From Streptomyces sp. GKU 895 (lineage in GTDB: Bacteria > Actinomycetota > Actinomycetes > Streptomycetales > Streptomycetaceae), in contig MWJO01000010.1 of the NCBI GenBank assembly GCA_002027195.1, positions 62,001 through 126,000 of the forward strand: 64,000 nt of DNA, read 5' to 3'. Below the pieces are notes generated by a model that was given only the letters and a program-made list of their open reading frames with translations, was not told the DNA's origin and did not search any database. Positions 29,994-37,843 of this stretch are shown here, piece after piece (the stretch's first letter is position 1; every line of letters begins with the position of its first letter). A program made the position numbers and the translations under genes.

Positions 29994-30830
29994 TCAGTGT
30001 AGGAACCGTGCAGCGTTTTGTGATGGGTCCGTGTGAAGCCCGGGTGGACGATTTCCGGTCAGCCAGGTGACGGCGAAGTCCACGGCCTCCCTCACGGGGA
30101 ACAGCCGGGCGTCCGCGCGCCCGATCCGCCCGCGCCGCACGACGGGTTCGGCAGCAGGGGAATGGCACTCCTCGAAGGCCGCGCCGAGTGCTCCGAAGTC
30201 CTCGTCGTCGAGGTCGACGTCCTTGTACGACATCCAGTGCCGCACGCCGTCCCGCAGGACCACACAGCGGTATTCCTTCCGGGGCGCGCTGTCGACACGG
30301 TACTCGGCGAGGTGGAAGGCGCTGCAGGTCTCGTACCCCACACCGAGGAACAGCACCTGGGCCCGGGCGTCGTACAGCCGGCCGAGCGGTGAGCGCCTAC
30401 CAAGGTGGCACGTCTCGTCGTGCCCGGCCATCAAGTCGGCCGCACGCGCCCCCAGGGCGGCGAAAGAGGTCTGCGGGTGCCCGCTGCGCACCGCGCCCCG
30501 CGCGCACCGCACGCTCTCGGCCAATTGGCCCATGCCCTCGGAGGGCGTGACCGCCGGGTCGAACGGCGGCATCTCCGCCAGGTAGGCGTGGCGCTGACGT
30601 CTCGTCATGTGCCGAGTGGCTTCCCGGAACGCCCGCGAGGTGTCGGAGTTGCCGGCGGTGAACGTGGGCACGACCACCGTCCCCTCGGGGCCCAGCGCGT
30701 CGAGCAGGGCCGTCAGGGCCGCCTCGGGGGCCGCGCCCAGCCGGCGCATGGACGCATGCACGAGAAGGGTCGCGCCGGGCCGGACGCCCAGCCTTTCCAG
30801 CCCCTCGGTGAGTGACCGGACGTCGGTCAC
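29994..30830 (-). CDS. AAC(3)-like N-acetyltransferase in the fxs operon
   Basis: A 278-residue protein of the aminoglycoside 3-N-acetyltransferase fold: LLVHASMRRLG, VVPTFTAGNSD, PSEGMGQLAE, LGRLYDARAQVLFLGVGYETC and AFHLAEYR. The His in HLAEYR is the family's catalytic base. GTG 30830 follows GGGGAGGGGACT and overlaps the fxsB stop as GTGA. Being embedded between the maturase and fxsC suggests it acetylates the peptide product or a related amine, or acts in self-protection, rather than conferring antibiotic resistance. That role is inferred from context. Confidence 0.82.
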   Translation of the reverse strand: MTDVRSLTEGLERLGVRPGATLLVHASMRRLGAAPEAALTALLDALGPEGTVVVPTFTAGNSDTSRAFREATRHMTRRQRHAYLAEMPPFDPAVTPSEGMGQLAESVRCARGAVRSGHPQTSFAALGARAADLMAGHDETCHLGRRSPLGRLYDARAQVLFLGVGYETCSAFHLAEYRVDSAPRKEYRCVVLRDGVRHWMSYKDVDLDDEDFGALGAAFEECHSPAAEPVVRRGRIGRADARLFPVREAVDFAVTWLTGNRPPGLHTDPSQNAARFLH

Positions 30831-32974
30831 AGTCCCCTCCCCATGCCGTCGACGAATCGCCGTCCGAGCGGACTCAGCGAGGCCGTGGCGGACAGCCGGG
30901 CCCACTGCGAGCGGGTGCGGCGACCAGCCTCAGGATCGCCCCCCAGCGGGTCGGTGGCCAGTCGCGCGTAGGTGTCGGCGAGCAGTTCGGCGGTCCCGAG
31001 GTCCGCCTCGTCGTACAGTTCGCACACGTCCAGCAGGGCCTCCAGGAGACCCAGCCGGAACCCGCGGACCAGGTCCACCGCCATGCGCACCGGATCCGGG
31101 TCGAAGCGGAGTCCGAGGGCGGTGAACCCGCCTTCCCGGGCGGCGAGTTCGGGCGCGGGGTCGGCGGTGAGCGGGGTGACGGTCCGTACGTGCGCCGCCA
31201 TGGCGGTGGCGACGGCGGGCAGGGACGCGCGGATATGCGCCCAGGACTGCTGCAGCACGCGCTGCCATCGCTCGACGTCCGTGTCCGTCAACCGCTCCGC
31301 CGCCGGGCCGCCGAAACAGTCCCGGTAGAGGTCGACGTCGTCCAGGGCGATGTCCACCCCGTCGACCCGGATCCTGCGTACGCCTTCCCAGCCCGCCGCC
31401 CCGTCGACCAGCTGATCCCCCGTCACCACCAGGCTCCCGGAGGCGTCGTCACCGGGAACCACGGGCGCGCGCAGGCGCCCGAGCATCGGCAGATGGGCGT
31501 ACCCGTCACGTACGGGCACCAGCATCTCGTCGGCAGCTCCCGCAAGGAACGCGACGGCCGCCACAAGAGAGGCCAGGTGATCGGGTGGGGCCGAGCCGTC
31601 CAGGCAGCGCAGGGCCCAGGTGCGGGCATATGGATGGGCCACGAGAGGCGCGAGGAGCGCACCGTCTCGCGCGCCCAGGTCCAGGCCCAGCCGCCACGCG
31701 GCGTCCCACACCTCCCGGTCGTCCGCCGGCCGTTCGATCGAGGTGATCATTCTCAGCGTGACGGATTGCCGGGTCTGGAGGAGCCTAGCCGCCGCGGTGC
31801 CGTCGTCCGAGCCGTCCGCGAGGGCGTCGAAGCCTTCGACCGGCCGATCCATGCCGACGTCGGTGCGGACGTCGAGCGAGCGGATCAGCTCCAGGAGGTC
31901 GTCACAGTAAACCGACGGATTGTCAAATCCTGTGCCGTCGCCGCGATATCGGTGGGCGAACAGCCCACCGCCGCAGGAGCGCACCACAGGACAGGCACGA
32001 CACTGCTCGCTCAGTCCGTCCAGCCCCTGCTGCCGGGCGATCATCCCGGGATGACCCGCCACCTCGTCGAAGGTGTGCCGGAAGACCGTCCGGCCGGTGG
32101 CGGGCGCCCCGTCGTAGGCGATCTTGAGCGAGTCAGCCTGTTCATAGGTGCCATCGGTCTCCACGACGACGACGTCGGCCGACTCCAGCCCCATGGCCTC
32201 GGTGAGGCTCGGACCGCCGCCGAGCGTACTGATCACCGAGTCGAACAGCCGAACCGGCATCGGGCGACCCTGCGCGGTCCAACGATCGTGGACGGCCAGC
32301 AACCAGGCCGCGTACGGGGTGGCTGCGCCCTCCGGACGCAGGGGCGGCGCGTCCCAAGTCGCGTGGGGCAGCAGGAAGTCGATGCGAGGCGCCCTGGTCT
32401 CAGCCAGTGCGTCGTAGACGGCGACGGGATCGTTGCGTACGTCGACGGTACAGAGGATGCCCTTGAACAGATGGCGGTAGCGAGGCTCGTTGAGCCGATC
32501 GATCGCTCTGAGCACTTTGTCGTAGCTGCTCCGGCCGTCCGCGTAGACGCGGTATCGATCGTTGGCCGACCGATCTCCGTCCAGCGAGATACCCACCCCG
32601 ACACCGAACTCGGCGAACAGATCGAGGTAGCGCTCGCTCAGCTGAACGCCGTTGGTGTGGACCCGGAGATCGAGATCGCACACACCGTCCAGGGCCGTGT
32701 GCAGCTGTTCGCAGATGTGACGTAAGCGGGTCGGACCCACCAACAGAGGCTCGCCTCCGTGCAGGATCACCTGCACGGAGGCGAGCATATGACGCTTGGC
32801 GTGTTCCGCCAGCCGGAGTGCCGTCCAGGAGATGGTCTCTTCCGAGATCACCTTGGGCCGGTCGCTCCAGCTCTGATCGGCCCCCTCATACACGTAACAG
32901 TGTTTGCAGGCGAGATCACACCTGCTGTGCACCTTGAGTACGAGCTGTCGAAGCGGAACGGGCGAACTGGTCAC
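30827..32974 (-). CDS. fxsB: FxsB-family radical SAM/SPASM peptide maturase
   Basis: A 715-residue enzyme predicted to form a cyclophane crosslink on the FxsA precursor. Radical SAM cysteines are C19, C23 and C26 (CDLACKHC) for the 4Fe-4S cluster and SAM cleavage. The SPASM region has CRACPVVRSCGGG and a later VYCDD Cys for auxiliary clusters. Known FxsB enzymes join the Phe ring to a Ser beta-carbon within F-x-S. After about residue 390 a fused C-terminal domain follows, which in relatives carries HEXXH. Here the corresponding site reads RGFRL (637-641), so the metal ligands are absent. GTG 32974 lies 20 bp after fxsA and has no clear ribosome site. Confidence 0.9.
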   Translation of the reverse strand: MTSSPVPLRQLVLKVHSRCDLACKHCYVYEGADQSWSDRPKVISEETISWTALRLAEHAKRHMLASVQVILHGGEPLLVGPTRLRHICEQLHTALDGVCDLDLRVHTNGVQLSERYLDLFAEFGVGVGISLDGDRSANDRYRVYADGRSSYDKVLRAIDRLNEPRYRHLFKGILCTVDVRNDPVAVYDALAETRAPRIDFLLPHATWDAPPLRPEGAATPYAAWLLAVHDRWTAQGRPMPVRLFDSVISTLGGGPSLTEAMGLESADVVVVETDGTYEQADSLKIAYDGAPATGRTVFRHTFDEVAGHPGMIARQQGLDGLSEQCRACPVVRSCGGGLFAHRYRGDGTGFDNPSVYCDDLLELIRSLDVRTDVGMDRPVEGFDALADGSDDGTAAARLLQTRQSVTLRMITSIERPADDREVWDAAWRLGLDLGARDGALLAPLVAHPYARTWALRCLDGSAPPDHLASLVAAVAFLAGAADEMLVPVRDGYAHLPMLGRLRAPVVPGDDASGSLVVTGDQLVDGAAGWEGVRRIRVDGVDIALDDVDLYRDCFGGPAAERLTDTDVERWQRVLQQSWAHIRASLPAVATAMAAHVRTVTPLTADPAPELAAREGGFTALGLRFDPDPVRMAVDLVRGFRLGLLEALLDVCELYDEADLGTAELLADTYARLATDPLGGDPEAGRRTRSQWARLSATASLSPLGRRFVDGMGRGL

Positions 32975-32994
32975 GATAGAAGTGGTTACTGCCG

Positions 32995-33180
32995 TCAGAT
33001 GGAGGAGTTGAAGGTCACCCCGGCCTCCCTGGGCACATGGCGGGCCGACAGGGCGCGACGCATCCCTCGGACGCTCTTCGGGTCGTGCGGAGCGTCGAAA
33101 CGCACCGAGGCCTTGTGCGGCTCGGTGACGCCTACCGACTGCACAGACGTGCCTGCAGTGGTTCTTGCTGGAATGGTCAC
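32995..33180 (-). CDS. fxsA: FxSxx-COOH precursor peptide FxsA
   Basis: A 61-residue precursor whose C-terminus is F57-N-S59-S-I61, exactly the F-x-S-x-x-COOH signature of substrates for FxsB. The start GTG has AAGGA 5 nt upstream (33186-33190). The leader is hydrophilic and basic, with SVRFDAPHDPKSV and LSARHVPREAGV, and has no Cys or Gly-Gly cleavage site. The expected modification is a three-residue cyclophane between Phe57 and Ser59. As first gene of the operon with a good ribosome site, it is probably made in excess over the enzymes. Identification rests on the terminal motif plus adjacency to fxsB. Confidence 0.85.
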   Translation of the reverse strand: MTIPARTTAGTSVQSVGVTEPHKASVRFDAPHDPKSVRGMRRALSARHVPREAGVTFNSSI

Positions 33181-33432
33181 GGCATTCCTTGTCGGATTTT
33201 GAGGCCCCGGAGGGCAGAGGTGAGGAGCCTCTTCGCCGACTCGACGAAGCGGCTTTTGCCTGCACAATAAGGCCAGGCGAGCCACCACGGATACACGCAG
33301 CCCGAAAGTGGCTCCTGTCGGGTGACGATCTCTCCGGGGGTGGACAGCCTTGGTCAGATTAACGGGTACGCGCCTGGAGCGCCCCTTGAATCAAATGTGA
33401 GCCAGCCGTCCGATCCCCTCGCTCCCGGCTCC
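33181..33432. other. Intergenic region holding the fxs promoter
   Basis: These 252 bp separate the MaoC gene end from fxsA on the same strand. A 7-bp inverted repeat, GAGCCAC with GTGGCTC, brackets about 24 nt in the middle and could be part of a terminator for the upstream operon. No strong -35/-10 pair is evident for fxsA. A TATTGT box on the minus strand near 33265-33270 is the best -10 candidate. No other gene is seen. Confidence 0.4.
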
Positions 33433-33888
33433 TCAAACGTAGAACCGCGACAGACTCTGCAACACCGCCGCCGGCTTCCCCCCGCCCTCGATCTCGATCG
33501 CCCCGTCGACCGTGATCTGGACTCCGCCCGGCACGTCCTCGACGTCCGCCAGTTTCGCCACGAGACGGATGCGTGAGCCGACCTTCACCGGCGACGGGAA
33601 ACGGACCTTGTTCAGGCCGTAGTTGACCTTCGTCGTGACGCCCTGGACGTCCAACAGCTCGGTGAACAGCGGGATGAACAGCGACAGGGTGAGGTAGCCG
33701 TGGGCGATCGGGGCGCCGAAGGGGCCCTCGGCCGCGCGCTGCGGGTCGACGTGGATCCACTGGTGGTCGCCCGTCGCGTCGGCGAAGGTGTCGATGCGGT
33801 CCTGGGTGACCTCGATCCACTCGCTGGTGCCCAGGTCGCTGCCGGCCAGCTTCTTGAGTTCGTCGAGGCCGTTGACGGTGATGCTCAT
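33433..33888 (-). CDS. MaoC-like enoyl-CoA hydratase (CouM-like)
   Basis: A 151-residue single hot-dog-fold protein. It carries the (R)-hydratase 2 signature ATGDHQWIHVDPQRA, where Asp and His activate water, and then FGAPIAHGYLTLSL. It probably hydrates the alpha,beta double bond of a cinnamoyl-CoA-type thioester. Its ATG overlaps the CoA-ligase TGA as ATGA, and it is the last gene of the leftward four-gene operon. The substrate assignment follows from the operon's similarity to rhodococcal coumarate (cou) genes. Confidence 0.85.
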   Translation of the reverse strand: MSITVNGLDELKKLAGSDLGTSEWIEVTQDRIDTFADATGDHQWIHVDPQRAAEGPFGAPIAHGYLTLSLFIPLFTELLDVQGVTTKVNYGLNKVRFPSPVKVGSRIRLVAKLADVEDVPGGVQITVDGAIEIEGGGKPAAVLQSLSRFYV

Positions 33889-35399
33889 GAGGTTCCTTCG
33901 CTGTTGCCGTACCGGGTACGGACACGGGACTTGAGGAGCTTTCCGGAGGCGGTGCGCGGCAACTCGGCCGCGAGGACCACCGACTTGGGGATCTTGTACT
34001 TGGCGAGGCGGCCGGAGAGGGAGGCCAGTACCTCGTCGGGGTCGAGCGAGGCGCCCTCGCGGGGGACCACGACCGCCCGTGGCACCTCACCCCACTTGTC
34101 GTCCGGTACGCCGATGACCGCGCACTCGACGATGTCGGGATGGGTGAGGAGCAGGTCCTCGATCTCGGCGGGGTAGATGTTCTCGCCGCCCGAGATGATC
34201 ATGTCCTTGATGCGGTCGACGATGAAGACATAGCCGTCCTCGTCGACACGGGCGGCGTCCCCGCTGCGGAACCAGCCGTCCGTGAAGGACGCGGCCGTCT
34301 CCTCCGGCAGACCCCAGTAGCCGGGCATGACGTGCGGGCCGCGGACGACGACCTCGCCGGTCTCGCCGACCTCGACCGGCGCCATGTCCGGTCGTACGAC
34401 CCGTACGTCGCTGAAGAAGTGCGGCACGCCCGCCGAACCGGTCTTGCCCACCGCGTGCTCGGCGTCCAGGAAGAGCGTGCCGGGGGCGGCCTCCGTCATG
34501 CCGTAGCCCTGGAGGAAGGTCAGGCCGCGTTCCTGGTAGACGCCGATCATCGAGGTGGGGACCGGGGAGCCGCCGCAGGTGAGGATGCGGAGGGAGGAGA
34601 GGTCCGCGTCCGGCCAGCGCGGGTGGCGGGCGATCTGTTCGAACATCGTCGGGACGCCGAACATGAAGGTGATCCGGTGGCGTTCGATCAGGTCGAAGGT
34701 CGCCGACGGGTCGAAGGCCTCCACCAGGACGCACGTTCCGCCCTTCAGGAGGACCGGGAGCGTGAGCATGTTCAGGCCCGCCGTGTGGAACAACGGGGCC
34801 GAGACCAGGGCACGTTCGTCGGCGATCAGGTCGTGGTCGACGAGGACGTTGACCGCGTTCCAGGTCAGGTTGCCGTGGGTGAGCATCGCGCCCTTGGGGC
34901 GGCCGGTCGTGCCCGAGGTGTACATGATGATGCAGGTGTCGTCGGGCGTCACCGGCTGGTCGATCGGCTCCGCGGAGGACCTCGCGAGCTCCTCCTCGTA
35001 CTCGGTGCCCACCGCCACGTACGCCCGTACGTCCGTGTCGCCCGGCAGGCCCGCGACCAGGCCCGTGTACTGGGGGCCGTAGACGAGTGCCTTGGCGCCG
35101 GAGTCGGCGAGCTGGTACGCGATCTCCGGGCCGGCGAGGCGGATGTTGAGCGGGACGAAGACCGCGCCGAGGGTGCCCGCCGCGAACAGGGTCTCCAGGT
35201 AGGAGGGGTGGTTCGGGCCGAGGTAGGCGATCCGGTCGCCGCGCCGGACGCCCCGGCCGCGCAGGGCGTGCGCGAGGCGGGTCGTGCGCTCGTGCAGCTG
35301 GGCGTACGTCCAGGTCGTGTCGCCGTGCACCAGTGCGGTGCGGTGCGGGGTCTTGCGGGCCCGGCGTGCGGGCCACGACCCCAGTCCCTCGTTGCGCAT
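33885..35399 (-). CDS. AMP-forming acyl-CoA ligase (CouL-like)
   Basis: A 504-residue member of the ANL superfamily. ATP-binding P-loop-like motif YTSGTTGRPKGAML, the A5 region LQGYGMTEAAPG, and GWFRSGDAARVDEDGY for the hinge are all present. The catalytic Lys lies in LPRTASGKLLKS near the C-terminus. It activates a carboxylic acid to its CoA thioester at the cost of ATP to AMP. With the neighbouring hydratase, dehydrogenase and amidohydrolase it could start side-chain shortening of hydroxycinnamates such as p-coumarate or ferulate. It starts 10 bp after the amidohydrolase stop. Confidence 0.88.
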   Translation of the reverse strand: MRNEGLGSWPARRARKTPHRTALVHGDTTWTYAQLHERTTRLAHALRGRGVRRGDRIAYLGPNHPSYLETLFAAGTLGAVFVPLNIRLAGPEIAYQLADSGAKALVYGPQYTGLVAGLPGDTDVRAYVAVGTEYEEELARSSAEPIDQPVTPDDTCIIMYTSGTTGRPKGAMLTHGNLTWNAVNVLVDHDLIADERALVSAPLFHTAGLNMLTLPVLLKGGTCVLVEAFDPSATFDLIERHRITFMFGVPTMFEQIARHPRWPDADLSSLRILTCGGSPVPTSMIGVYQERGLTFLQGYGMTEAAPGTLFLDAEHAVGKTGSAGVPHFFSDVRVVRPDMAPVEVGETGEVVVRGPHVMPGYWGLPEETAASFTDGWFRSGDAARVDEDGYVFIVDRIKDMIISGGENIYPAEIEDLLLTHPDIVECAVIGVPDDKWGEVPRAVVVPREGASLDPDEVLASLSGRLAKYKIPKSVVLAAELPRTASGKLLKSRVRTRYGNSEGTS

Positions 35400-35409
35400 C
35401 TACGGCCCC

Positions 35410-36285
35410 TTATGGCTTCGTCAGCCCGAGCAGGCGGGCGGCGTTCTCCTTGAGGATCTTCGGCTTCACCTCGTCCTTGATCGACAGCTTCGCGAAGTCG
35501 GCGAGCCAGCGGTCGGGGGTGAGGACGGGGAAGTCGGAGCCGAAGAGGACCTTGTCCTTGAGCAGGGTGTTGGCGTACTGGACGAGCTGCGGCGGGAAGT
35601 ACTTCGGGGACCAGCCGGAGAGGTCGATGTGGACGCCCGGCTTGTGGGTGGCGACCGCGAGGGCCTCGTCCTGCCAGGGGAAGGACGGGTGCGCCAGGAT
35701 GATCTTCAGGTGCGGGAAGTCGGCCGCCACGTCGTCCACGTGGAGGGGGTTGGAGTACTTCAGGCGGATGCCGCCGCCGCCCGGGACCCCGGCGCCGATG
35801 CCGGTCTGGCCCGTGTGGAAGAGGGCGATCGTGCCGGTCTCCTCGATGACCTCGTAGAGGTCGTACGCCACCGAGCGGTCGTTGGGGAAGAAGCCCTGGA
35901 TGCTGGGGTGGAACTTGAAGCCCTTCACCCCGTACTCCTCGACCAGGCGTCTGGCCTGCCGGACGCCCGCCTTGCCGCGGAAGGGGTCGATGGAGGCGAA
36001 GGGGATGAGGACGTCCGCGTTGGCGGCCGCCGCCTCCGCCACCTCCTCGTTGGGGACGGGTGCGGTGCCGGTGGCCGACTCCGCGTCCACCGTGAAGATG
36101 ACCGCGGCCATCTTCCGCTCGCGGTAGTAGGCGGCCGTCTCCTCCAGCGTCGGCTTCCGCTTGCCCTCGACCTTGAAGTAGGCGGAGGAGGCGTCGTGCA
36201 GGTCGTCGTCGAGGGAGGAGTGGCCCTTCGACGACACCTCCGCGTGGGTGTGTACGTCGATGGTGACCAGCTCGTCGATGTCCAT
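35410..36285 (-). CDS. Amidohydrolase 2 family protein (CouO-like)
   Basis: A 291-residue metal-dependent hydrolase of the amidohydrolase_2 group. The N-terminal TIDVHTHAEV provides the H-x-H pair, GFKFHPSIQGF and ILAHPSFPWQDEA give further ligands, and LFGSDFPVLTPDRW holds the conserved Asp. In the coumarate pathway of Rhodococcus a homologous protein is proposed to cleave the beta-ketoacyl-CoA hydrolytically. ATG 36285 overlaps the SDR stop by one base, so the two are coupled. The role is inferred from operon composition. Confidence 0.85.
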   Translation of the reverse strand: MDIDELVTIDVHTHAEVSSKGHSSLDDDLHDASSAYFKVEGKRKPTLEETAAYYRERKMAAVIFTVDAESATGTAPVPNEEVAEAAAANADVLIPFASIDPFRGKAGVRQARRLVEEYGVKGFKFHPSIQGFFPNDRSVAYDLYEVIEETGTIALFHTGQTGIGAGVPGGGGIRLKYSNPLHVDDVAADFPHLKIILAHPSFPWQDEALAVATHKPGVHIDLSGWSPKYFPPQLVQYANTLLKDKVLFGSDFPVLTPDRWLADFAKLSIKDEVKPKILKENAARLLGLTKP

Positions 36286-37202
36286 CACGCCTCCGGCAGC
36301 TTCGGGGCCGGGATGCCGACCGACTGGAGTTCGGCGCCGACCGAGGTGGGGAAGGCGTCGGCGAGGGTTTCCGGGGTCCAGCCGCCGTCGGCGTACGCCG
36401 TCTTGATCTCCTGCGGATGCGACCAGAGTGCCACCTTGTCGCCACCGATTCCTATGGCCTGCCCGGTGATGCCGCGGGCCGCCTCGGAGGCGAGGAAGGG
36501 GACGAGGGCCGCGCAGTCCTCGGGGGTGCCGAAGCCCTCGCCCTTGCGCAGGAAGTCGGGGAGCGGTTCGCCGTTCCTCATGGCCTCGATGTACGGGGCG
36601 AAGGCGGGGATCGTCTCGGTCATCGCGGTCGCGGCGACCGGCACGATCGCGTTGACGGTGATGCCCGCGCGGCCCAGCTCCATGGACCAGGTACGGGCCA
36701 TGGCGGCGATGCCGGCCTTGGCGGCGGCGTAGTTGGTCTGGCCGAAGTTGCCGCGCTGGCCGGCCGGGGAGCCGACCAGGATCAGGCTGCCGCCCTCGCC
36801 CTGCTCGCGCATGCGGACGGCGGCGGCGCGGGCGCAGGTGAAGGTGCCCTTGAGGTGGGTGGTGATCACCGCGTCGAAGTCGTCGTCGGTCATCTTCCAC
36901 AGCACCTTGTCGCGCAGGATCCCCGCGTTGGTGACCAGGACGTCGAGCCGGCCGAACTCCGTCACGGCCCGGTCGACCAGGCGTTCCGCCGCCTCGGTGG
37001 TGCCGACCGGGACGACCTCGGCGACCGCCGTGCCGCCGGCCTCGGTGAGGGACTTCACGGCCTGCTCGGCCACCGCCTCGTCGACGTCGTTGACGACCAC
37101 GGAGGCGCCGTGGGCGGCGAGGGCGTGCGCATAGGCGAGGCCGAGGCCCCGGCCGCTGCCGGTGACGACGGCGACCTTGCCGGAGAGATCGATGCTGGGC
37201 AC
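36285..37202 (-). CDS. Short-chain dehydrogenase/reductase (CouN-like)
   Basis: A 305-residue classical SDR. Cofactor motif TGSGRGLGLAYAHAL, NAG motif NAGILRD, catalytic Ser in LVGSPAGQRG and Tyr/Lys in YAAAK are all present, and VNDVDEAV after the second strand suggests NAD preference. It probably oxidises a beta-hydroxyacyl-CoA formed by the MaoC hydratase. GTG 37202 follows AAGGGACC. It heads the leftward operon and is divergent from the MarR gene across the operator at 37283-37310. Confidence 0.87.
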   Translation of the reverse strand: MPSIDLSGKVAVVTGSGRGLGLAYAHALAAHGASVVVNDVDEAVAEQAVKSLTEAGGTAVAEVVPVGTTEAAERLVDRAVTEFGRLDVLVTNAGILRDKVLWKMTDDDFDAVITTHLKGTFTCARAAAVRMREQGEGGSLILVGSPAGQRGNFGQTNYAAAKAGIAAMARTWSMELGRAGITVNAIVPVAATAMTETIPAFAPYIEAMRNGEPLPDFLRKGEGFGTPEDCAALVPFLASEAARGITGQAIGIGGDKVALWSHPQEIKTAYADGGWTPETLADAFPTSVGAELQSVGIPAPKLPEA

Positions 37203-37282
37203 GGGGGAGGTCCCTTCACGAGCTGATGCGGGGGACGCGCCCGGGAGGCGCGTCGCTGCGGCTTCGAGATCGAAGCTAAGAG

Positions 37283-37310
37283 CAATAATTGTTGACGTCA
37301 ATAGTTGTTG
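37283..37310. promoter_or_regulatory. MarR operator: 12-bp direct repeats overlapping a palindrome
   Basis: CAATAATTGTTG (37283-37294) and CAATAGTTGTTG (37299-37310) differ at one position and are spaced by ACGT. Their junction makes the perfect palindrome TTGACGTCAA (37292-37301). This AT-rich site sits in the SDR/MarR divergent promoter of otherwise GC-rich DNA, and is the obvious binding site for the adjacent MarR protein. Binding would be expected to repress both directions until an aromatic acyl-CoA releases it. Confidence 0.7.
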
Positions 37311-37342
37311 GTGACCGACGGGTGCGTCATGCTGGAATCTGC

Positions 37343-37843
37343 ATGCCGGTACCGCGACCCAGGGAGCCCGCCATCACTCGCCAGCACGCCACCCCCAAGC
37401 CCATCGACGCGGACGAGCCGTGGATGCGCGGGCTGCACGCGGACACCGGCTATCTGCTCTACCGCCTGGGCCTCCGCTCGGGTCAGCTCTTCAACACGTT
37501 CCTCCAGGAGTCCGGGCTGCGGCTGCGGCACTACGCGGTGCTGCGCTATCTCGCCGGTTCCGCGGGCGCCCTCCAGCGGGAGCTGAGCACCCGGCTCGGT
37601 TACGACCCGAGCGCGATCGTCGGCCTGGTCGACGACCTGGAGAAGCTGGACCTCACCGAGCGCCGGCCCTCCCCCGACGACCGCCGCAGCAAGATCGTCG
37701 TCCTCACCGAGAAGGGCCGCGCCTTCCTCCGCGACACCGACGAGGCGGGGCGGCGGGTGACCAACGACCTGCTGGAACCGCTGGACGCCGAGGAGCGCGA
37801 CGCGCTGCACGCGCTGCTGCTGAGGATCGCCGACCAGCCATGA
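37343..37843 (+). CDS. MarR-family transcriptional regulator (CouR-like)
   Basis: A 166-residue winged-helix repressor. The DNA-binding segment runs from LRLRHYAVLRYLAG to LSTRLGYDPSAIVGLVDDLEKLDLTERRPSPDDRRSK, the typical MarR helix-turn-helix plus wing. ATG 37343 has GGAA 7 nt upstream. ATG 37424 (MRGLHAD) is another candidate. Divergence from the CoA-ligase operon parallels couR, whose protein responds to p-coumaroyl-CoA in other bacteria. Its stop overlaps the IclR gene start as ATGA. Confidence 0.87.
   Translation: MPVPRPREPAITRQHATPKPIDADEPWMRGLHADTGYLLYRLGLRSGQLFNTFLQESGLRLRHYAVLRYLAGSAGALQRELSTRLGYDPSAIVGLVDDLEKLDLTERRPSPDDRRSKIVVLTEKGRAFLRDTDEAGRRVTNDLLEPLDAEERDALHALLLRIADQP

Noticed and set aside
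29994..30830. Aminoglycoside resistance gene
   Set aside because: The fold matches AAC(3), but its overlap with the radical SAM gene and abutment to fxsC point to a role in the peptide system.
31423..31709. Short frames opposite and inside fxsB as extra precursor peptides
   Set aside because: They lack an F-x-S-x-x terminus or ribosome sites and follow shadow codon use.
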